Source: Botryosphaeria dothidea (lineage: Eukaryota; Ascomycota; Dothideomycetes; Botryosphaeriales; Botryosphaeriaceae). Taken from it: a stretch of DNA of 64,000 nt. The stretch spans positions 992,001 to 1,056,000 of the forward strand of contig WWBZ02000007.1 of assembly GCA_011503125.2 (NCBI GenBank). The letters are read 5' to 3'. Position 1 is the first letter of the stretch, and the number at the start of each line of letters is the position of its first letter. A program made the position numbers and the translations under genes. This document shows positions 57,401 to 64,000 of the stretch, piece after piece. The notes under the pieces were generated by a model. That model made no database searches. It saw only the letters and a program-made list of their open reading frames with translations, and had not been told where the DNA came from.

Positions 57401-59899
57401 TGCGTTTCGACCATTCGCGTATAACAAATCCCTTGCTCGCCTATGTCTGCCAGCTATTCTCTTATCCGGAGTAGACGTCCTTCCTGGTCTCCTATTTCTT
57501 TTTCTTTTCCTTTTCCTTTTGGTTTCTCCATCCGTGTGCTCCTTAATGTCAGCTTCTCGACTGGCCGCCCGGCTTACAACCTTTACCTCCGGCCAGGGGT
57601 GCTGTCGATCATCTTCCTCGATCTGGGATGCTCCTTGTTGGGAACCACGCTGCCCTGGCGCGGTGCGCGTGCCGACCATTGCGTATGCTATTTCGTTCTC
57701 CACCCACTCGGCTGGCTCCCGGTTATCTCGAAATTGGACAGATAATTCTCGCTTCGGCGAGCTATCACGAACTCAAACAAGTAGGTGCTTAAAATTTCTT
57801 GCAAGGCCGCCGAAATTGCGAGAACCGGGTACGGATGTGTTTGGCATCTCAAACTTCTCGTTGACTGAAGCAGCCAATGGGGTGTATGCCGTTGAGTGGC
57901 GCCATTTTCAGCCGTACCATCCGTATTCAGGGGATCTAGGGTGCGGTGCGGAAATGGCGATGTTGTTCAGAAGGGGACATCCTTGTCCAACGATTCGCCG
58001 CTGCCAAGCTTTGGTGCGATACGCCTCGTATCCGGGACACGAGATGCATAATGCGCTATTGTCTCTCAAGGTAAGCTGATGTGCAGAAGGAAAAACGAGC
58101 CTTGGGATCAAATGAGACTTTTTGGCCGCTTCCCAAGGTTGTGTTGCGTGTTCAGAGCAGTCGGTCACAGCTCGTTGAGGCATCCAAAGCTAATGCAGCC
58201 ACGTCTTTGCATTTAGCCTAAATGTGTAACTGCAGAATACACCCACTCAGTCTTTTCGGTTGTAAAAAGTAGACAAGAGGCAGATATTAAGCATATCGCA
58301 CTGGCTCATTAGACTTTCCGGGAGAATACACGGCGAAGCTGCGAGATGACCGGTTTGTCCTTTCATTTCTTTCCAACACTGTCCTTATGGGTGTACCTTG
58401 GGTAGGGTGTCAGCCTTCGCGGCTTCTGAAATTCTCTCTTCTCTCATGGGACAAAGTCAATTGATTTTGGCCTTGCATCTGGTTCTCATACACGTAATTG
58501 ACTATCCGAATCACCAGTTGCTTTCTGTGGCGCAACGATCGACCACAAGGTTAATGGTAATGGTAAATGAGAAGAAGAGGATGCGCGTAATGGCTGGTAA
58601 TGAGTAATCAACCGAACCGGCTGTCTCCCTTCTCGCACTGTGGGGCCCAGATGTGATTCGAGCTGCTTTCCCGTGGCTCTATGCTTTTAGACAGCCGGTG
58701 GTGTCATAGAAACTCATTGGACATCTAACAGGGGCAGCGATGATGCTTCGGCGCGGCCACCTTCCGGTCTGTCCAGTGGTACACGTCTCCCTCAGATGCT
58801 TGTGCGGTTCTTGTCACTTGTAGTATGCTCCGCACTGTCGCAATATTCTTACTGCATAGTTTGAGCGAACCAACGATTGTGCGTCGCCCTTGCTACCACT
58901 AATCACATTATTTCACTCAACTACCGTCTCCAAGGGATGACTTGGATACCGCAAGAAATGAGACATATACTGACCGGGATGGAGCCCCTCGCTACCACTT
59001 ACCACCCAGAGAGTGGAAGGAAGGGTGGTACAGCTCACTCTTGTACTCCAGATGGACACGTCATACCAAGGGGAAATGAGCATGTTGGGGTAATCGAGCG
59101 TCGCAACATATGCCGCATCTGGGTGACGTATTAACCATCACCACATCAAGGCACTCTCGGCTTGTCAAGACTTACCTGGTAACAGAGAGCGCTACGATGG
59201 CTTGCCAAACACTACAGAAGCGTACCTGGGGTCCAACACTTGTCAGTGTCGCTGTCAAGCTTATTGCGTCCTCAATGCGGTTGAGAGTTGGGCCGAGTAC
59301 AGAATACGAGTCCACTCTCAAGGCGTGATTTCTTGCATGGGGGTACGCTTCTTGGATACGTAGCGTGTATGATTTTTCCAAGGGGCTAGGTCATTTGATG
59401 CACCCCACGCTGTGTTGGCCATCGGGAGATCTTATTTCAAGTACGGGTGTAAAGGGAGGGAGAGAATGAATTTAGTTCACCGTTATGCCCCTTGCCAATG
59501 TTTTTTGCTCGTCTTCGCCGACCTCTTCACCGTATTCTCCCGAAACTACATTGCAAAATGGCTAAGTCAAGTGTCCACTGACAGGGAACACACCAAATGG
59601 ATTCGAGATCATGCGCACCTATGCTTCACTCCCATTTCGATGCTGCAAAGGAGCAAAGAATTTACCCCCACGTCAAACTCCACCTCCCAAAAACCTTCTC
59701 TGCCTGTTTGAAATCGAATTTTACTCACAATTTTGCGCTAGCACTGATAGGAGCACAAACACTGGCTGATTTTGACATCCATCCCCAGCAGGCAGCGGAA
59801 GTTCACTTGATGTTGGGAACGGCCATAGACAATGTCCTGTGGAAATGATGGTGCTGGAACCCATGAAGCTGTCTCGAAATCATCAAAATTCGTGAAAAG
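54401..59899. other. Gene-poor, more AT-rich DNA
   Basis: 5.5 kb with stops in all frames and only short open frames. A pyrimidine-rich tract (ttttctttttcctttt type) lies near 57500-57520. No intact gene is supported; short protein-like stretches suggest degraded sequence, but I could not assign them. Confidence 0.4.
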
Positions 59900-60520
59900 T
59901 GCCAAATTCAGCAAGAACTTGGCGGTGTAGCTCTGAGAATTGTTGGGGGTCGGATAGCATGGTTACTCTGTCCGACCCGAGCCTGCCAGCCCACGTTCGG
60001 GAGAACTCTGCCCACCTTGAAGAGTTCGAGACCTGAGTTCCTACAGCTCAACTTCATGCAAATTTTCGAGACGCTATCACTATGACACGGAGATCGGGCT
60101 TGAGGTACCTTTGGATAGATGCCATATGCATCATACACAACTCCACCCAAGACTGAAAATTCGAGGGCCCCCCATATACATGAAGCACAGCATGGCAATT
60201 CATTCTGTACATTTGCGAATACTTCATTTAAGAACGGAAGGAGACCTGTTCAAGGGAAGGAATCCGGTGACTGTGAATCCTGTCTGCATCGAACCTGTGT
60301 GAAACAACGGCCCGGCGAAAGCGTTTTCGTAGTACGTCTAGACTTCTGGAGGATCTACGTATCTGAGACTCGATGGAATCGGCGTGCATGGGTTCTGCAA
60401 GAACGAGTCCTTTCGCGAGGCATCATCCGCTTCGGCATGAGCCAGATACTGTGAGAATGTAGTAGCTCGCGCACTGCAAATCATTCCTCTACGGACTTAC
60501 CGATGTTTTCAAATACCTTG
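59900..60520 (+). pseudogene. HET-domain (heterokaryon incompatibility) pseudogene
   Basis: Relic of a HET-domain gene of the self/non-self recognition system. One frame contains CWG (about 59941), FRDAITMTRRSGLRYLWIDA and ICIIHNSTQD, the hallmark core, but has TGA codons where Arg or Trp would be expected (between EEFET and VPTAQ, and directly after STQD). After a frameshift, the adjacent frame carries NRRAWVLQERVLSRGIIRFG and SQIL, then TGA where the family has Trp before Glu-Cys. At least three in-frame stops plus a frame change make it non-functional. The N-terminus and everything after the HET core are missing or unrecognisable. Confidence 0.8.
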
Positions 60521-60931
60521 GTAGTCTCTTCAAAAGACGAGTACCACACAGTGACCAAATACGTGGTTCTTGAGTGATTCAGTACTTTTCCCCACACTCG
60601 TCTATACTTTCTCCACACCAAGCCAGCTCTTCTTATGTACACGGGTGAATAATTAAACATTGCTCAGATGATGTAGCATCGGGCAATTCGAAATATCCAC
60701 GTTTGAACAAACGGGATGTTTTGATCACACAAATGGACCATTTCACCAGCTTCACTGCTCCAGAAAACGTCAACTGCTCACATCGATTTTGCAAAAATCT
60801 TCAATTTTTATAGTCACAGCAATGTCCGAAGTTACTTTAATTACTGAAGCTTCCCATCTACTTCAGAGCAGTGGTCAACTACAACACGCTGTACTTCTCA
60901 CGGTCTTCTGCCGTCATATCGTACACATCCC
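60521..60931. other. Intergenic DNA
   Basis: About 410 bp downstream of the HET relic, with stops in all frames. Nothing recognised. Confidence 0.35.
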
Positions 60932-61291
60932 TTATGCAACGGCCTGGATCTCCCGCCCCTCTGGCAAACTCTCATCTCGCTCCTCCACTTGCCGCTTGAA
61001 ATACTTGCAGATGGATGGCCAGGTTGAGTCATCTGGCCCAAACTCGCACTTGGTCCATTCGTAAACCTCACCTTCGTGACGGGATTGCCGATTTCTTGCC
61101 TCTACCATACCTTCGAAAAGGGGCTGGTACAGGCTACTCGTAGCGCCCATATCTGGCATCTGTCTCCTATCAGTCACCCCAGCCGGGGGGGGGGGGTTGC
61201 ACACTATTTGCATAAAGTTCTTATGGAGGATCACAAACTGATCACAACAAAAGACAGTGTCGCAGGCGGGGAAAGGCGAGTGACAGGGCAC
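60932..61291 (-). CDS. Possible C-terminal exon of an unidentified protein
   Basis: A minus-strand frame ending at 60932 with a protein-like C-terminal part (YEWTKCEFGPDDSTWPSICK, then KRQVEERDESLPEGREIQ). Its upstream part crosses a G12 run at 61185-61196 read as PPPP, so the N-terminal portion is doubtful. Another minus-strand frame of 175 codons lies at 61924-61397 in the same register and could hold earlier exons, but I found no convincing splice. No family is recognised. Confidence 0.3.
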   Translation of the reverse strand: MPCHSPFPACDTVFCCDQFVILHKNFMQIVCNPPPPAGVTDRRQMPDMGATSSLYQPLFEGMVEARNRQSRHEGEVYEWTKCEFGPDDSTWPSICKYFKRQVEERDESLPEGREIQAVA

Positions 61292-62004
61292 GTGGCTTTA
61301 AATGCTTTGAAGAGATGTTCCACAGGCGAAGACCATTGGAATCGCCGCAAGAGTTATTGATCGAGGGATCTACAGATGAATGCGGGGCGATGCATCTCAG
61401 ACCGAACGGCATCCTATAGGTGGAAGACAGTACCGAGAGCGCGGAGACTCGTTTTCGCGCGGTGAAAGCATACATTCTTCTGATATCGTTGGTGAAAAAG
61501 TGTACCAGAAGATGGGCAGGCGAGTGATAGGTTGGTTGGGGCGTCGGAGGCATCTGCGCTCCCGGAACAGCCTGGTGTGACGGGCCGCAGCACGGTTTGT
61601 AATTTTGTTTTTGTTTTTGCAATGATTTGCCGAGGACAGCATCACGATCAGCAGGTGGCGAGTGTTGAGTTTGGGCGAGGGCCGCGGAGGGTCATCTTCG
61701 GGTAGGCTGATCTTTCTTGTCGCCGGACAGGGCAGCCATCTTTTCAGATACATCACCTCCTGATCAAGCAAGTTCCAGTCAAAACATTGCCAGTGCCTTT
61801 TCTTCTTGTGCTCGAAGCCCGAAAGAACATTCGCGGGGCCGAATTGCCGCCGCGGAGCCGCTTCCGCGAAGGTAATAATATCAGGAACCCAGCGACGACA
61901 TGATGACACAACACCCCAAGGCACGCGTGTGCGCTTTTATTATAATTGCTGATGATTGTGCTCTGTTTTTAGGGTAAATATTTCACTCTTACTTCGATGC
62001 CCTC
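61292..62004. other. Region between possible minus-strand gene and Zn2Cys6 gene
   Basis: Holds open minus-strand frames without motif and the promoter of the Zn2Cys6 factor. An AT-rich TTTATTATAATTG lies at about 61937, 70 bp upstream of the ATG. Confidence 0.35.
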
Positions 62005-64000
62005 ATGAGCAGGTCTTCTGTTGAAACTACATCGTCGGGATCGCCGGCGACGGAAAAGGCGGGGGACCAGTCCGCCTCTGCCGCACGCCGAAGGAACACG
62101 CACGTCGCAGTGCAAGCCTGCGAAACGTGCCGCTCGCGGAAGACGCGATGTGACGAACAACGGCCACGGTGCGGGTTGTGTGAGCGGCTCGACTTGGCAT
62201 GTGCCTATCGCGAGCCGAAGCCGACAAAGTAAGGCAACACCGCTCGAGTGCGATTGAAGGGAATGTTTTCGTTGACAAATGCGATCCCTCTCTCTGCAGG
62301 AAAGACAAGACACAAACCGATATCCTGGCGACCGTGAGGCGCATAGACGCAAAGGTGGACCATATCCTGGAGAAGAGCCCCGAGAGCCTGCGACAGGTGC
62401 AATCCCTATTATCACAGCTGCCTGGACGCCCGGAATCTCGCAAACAATGCGCTTCTCTCGAGAACTTCGGCCAACGGCGCTCGGACTACTTCTCGGAAAG
62501 CCATGATCTGCGGGGGGCCTTGTCCGTGTTCCCCTGGCCATCGATACAAAGCATGCTGAGGAAGGCAGATGGAAGCCTCGGCGACGACCTCGAACAGCTC
62601 ATGTCCTGTGGCTCGGCATGGCTTGTCAGGCAGGAGATACAAGCTGATTCGGATCCAATCCCTCCGGACGCCTTGCTCCGAAGCTCGACCTTCTATGTTC
62701 CCACAGAACCTGATGGACTCCCGCGGAGCATGTTCCCTGATCTGACTGTGGACCTGATGGACTTCTACACAAGTGCCTATTTTGGGTCTTTCAACATGGT
62801 CTATCCGGTGCTGGATCGCGAGGATTTTGTGACCAGTGTATTACCCACCATGAAAACCCATGGATTTGCGATTGGGTGCTTGAAGTCAGTCATTGCTTTG
62901 TTAGTGTTCGCGTTAGGTAGGACGGCGTACGAAGGAACGAACGGAGGGCCCATAACAGAAGGTAGCGGCATCCGCGGAGGGACCCGAAAGAAGCCGCCTG
63001 CACTGGAGTTTTTCAATGAAGCAAGAAGGAGGATGGGTTTCGTGATGAGCTCATTGTCATTAGAAAACACCCAAGCCATGCTTCTGACCGCGTAAGCTCC
63101 TACGCGGCCCTTTTTGCTTTGAATGCTAATAGTCCCTTTCCAAAGAATATTCTACGAGTCATGTTACAGACATACAGTGAGAGTACGCGGTACCCTAGAC
63201 AGACCCAACTGACGTCTTTTTAGGACTTTTGGAGAATGTCGGTGACAGCCTTTGATGGCCTGAGGGCAGTCTTACGGTAACATACCTTCATCCTGTATTT
63301 AATCTTCCTCATTAACAGTCAGATCATCAGTCTCGAAAGCGAGTGGGATGTGGATATGGTCAGAAGGACATTTTGGACGTGCAGTCTCATTGAATCGTAG
63401 GAAAGGATGGGATCCCGTTCCACTCGTTCACTTTACTGACAAGAAACAGGTGGTACTATTTCGACCTAAACTTACCTCGCACTGATGGGGAGAATCTCCA
63501 CGATGCCATTGCCCTTCCGGATTTTAGCGACCGCAAGGACTTCGAAGGCCAGCCAAGCATCGAGAGCAAGTACCAGTACAACTTTCTCAGCATGTTGTCC
63601 CTCCGTGCCCTGATGCACCGTACTTTTGAGGAACTCCATGACCGTAAGTAGATCAGGCACCGCTCCCTTCCCCCATATCCCACCTCCAACCACATATAAC
63701 CCCTCTCAATACTTATCTAAATAACACAGCGTCAGATGAAGGTCGCAGAGAGGGCGAGAAAGCTCACCAGAAAATCATCATCTCCGAGCTCTCGCACCAG
63801 CTCAACACCTGGCGCACCCTCTTACCCCAGGATCTGGCCTGGGACGACGACACCCGCCTCGACTGCAACGTCGAAAGAGACGCCGCCGACGTGCCGCCTC
63901 TTCTCCACGTCGACATCCTGCTCGCGCAGCTTCGCTGCCGCTACTACTACGCGCGCTTCATGATCCACCGGCCGTTCGTGTGGAAGGTCCTGCACGAGAC
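62005..64000 (+). CDS. Zn2Cys6 fungal-specific transcription factor (3' partial)
   Basis: Sequence-specific regulator with an N-terminal binuclear zinc cluster and a fungal_trans middle-homology region. Exons derived: 62005-62228, 62300-63091, 63146-63176, 63224-63276, about 63322-63399, about 63451-63642, then from about 63731 past the window end. The cluster is ACETCRSRKTRCDEQRPRCG followed by LCERLDLACAYRE (six Cys). A short coiled coil follows (ILATVRRIDAKVDHILEK). The regulatory domain starts near residue 200 with MDFYTSAYFGSFNMVYPVLD, then ARRRMGFVMSSLSLENTQAM, a splice-assembled DFWRMSVTAF, RRTFWTCSLIESE-like residues and the RYYYARFMIHRPF signature near the end. No target cluster is evident inside the window; neighbours beyond 64 kb may be its targets. 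Confidence 0.9.

Noticed and set aside
61185..61196. G12 homopolymer
   Set aside because: Probably a simple repeat or assembly-sensitive tract; noted only because it spoils the adjacent minus-strand frame.
1..64000. CRISPR arrays, bacterial operons, rRNA genes
   Set aside because: None seen; spliced genes and gene content are those of an ascomycete nucleus.

Overview
The window is nuclear DNA of a filamentous ascomycete. Genes are widely spaced on both strands, carry short GT-AG introns (mostly 47-120 nt) and belong to typical Pezizomycotina families: a rhodopsin-domain membrane protein, a ChiB-type GH18 chitinase, a Zn2Cys6 regulator, a HET-domain relic, a tyrosinase and small secreted proteins. 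I could not fix the species. Exon limits were derived by hand from splice consensus, reading phase and recognised family motifs.

Layout. 1-7.8 kb: a catabolic-looking block with a partial Baeyer-Villiger/FMO monooxygenase, an SDR reductase, an Ldh2-family dehydrogenase (divergent from the SDR) and an MFS sugar/quinate-type transporter. 8-11.1 kb: a broken membrane-protein gene and a 311-bp hAT-type MITE with a perfect 8-bp target-site duplication. 11.6-21.4 kb, the most interesting part: a DHA1/DTR1-like MFS exporter with an apparent frameshift, a DIT2-like P450, a divergent DIT1/PvcA-family isonitrile synthase, a secreted DJ-1/PfpI protein (the superfamily of isonitrile hydratase) and a CTR copper transporter. 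22.7-31.8 kb: one intact and two decayed copies of an F-box-like family, a strong hairpin, a chitinase and a secreted protein with internal repeats. 32-49.7 kb: a small secreted protein with KR sites, a coiled-coil/poly-Asp protein, a rhodopsin-domain protein whose first intron holds a second MITE, an aspartic-protease-like membrane protein without recognisable catalytic Asp motifs, a hypothetical protein, a tyrosinase and a TALE homeobox factor. 49.7-62 kb: about 12 kb with no convincing intact gene, formed by a GC-rich block and then a more AT-rich part with a HET-domain pseudogene. 62-64 kb: a Zn2Cys6 fungal transcription factor running off the end.

How the genes may work together. The MFS-P450-DIT1 arrangement resembles the yeast spore-wall dityrosine pathway, where DIT1 and DIT2 are adjacent and divergent and DTR1 exports the product. 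It also resembles fungal isocyanide clusters. The neighbouring isonitrile-hydratase-like protein and copper transporter suggest a copper-connected isonitrile or N-formyl-tyrosine pathway. Gene identities rest on visible motifs; the pathway is inference.
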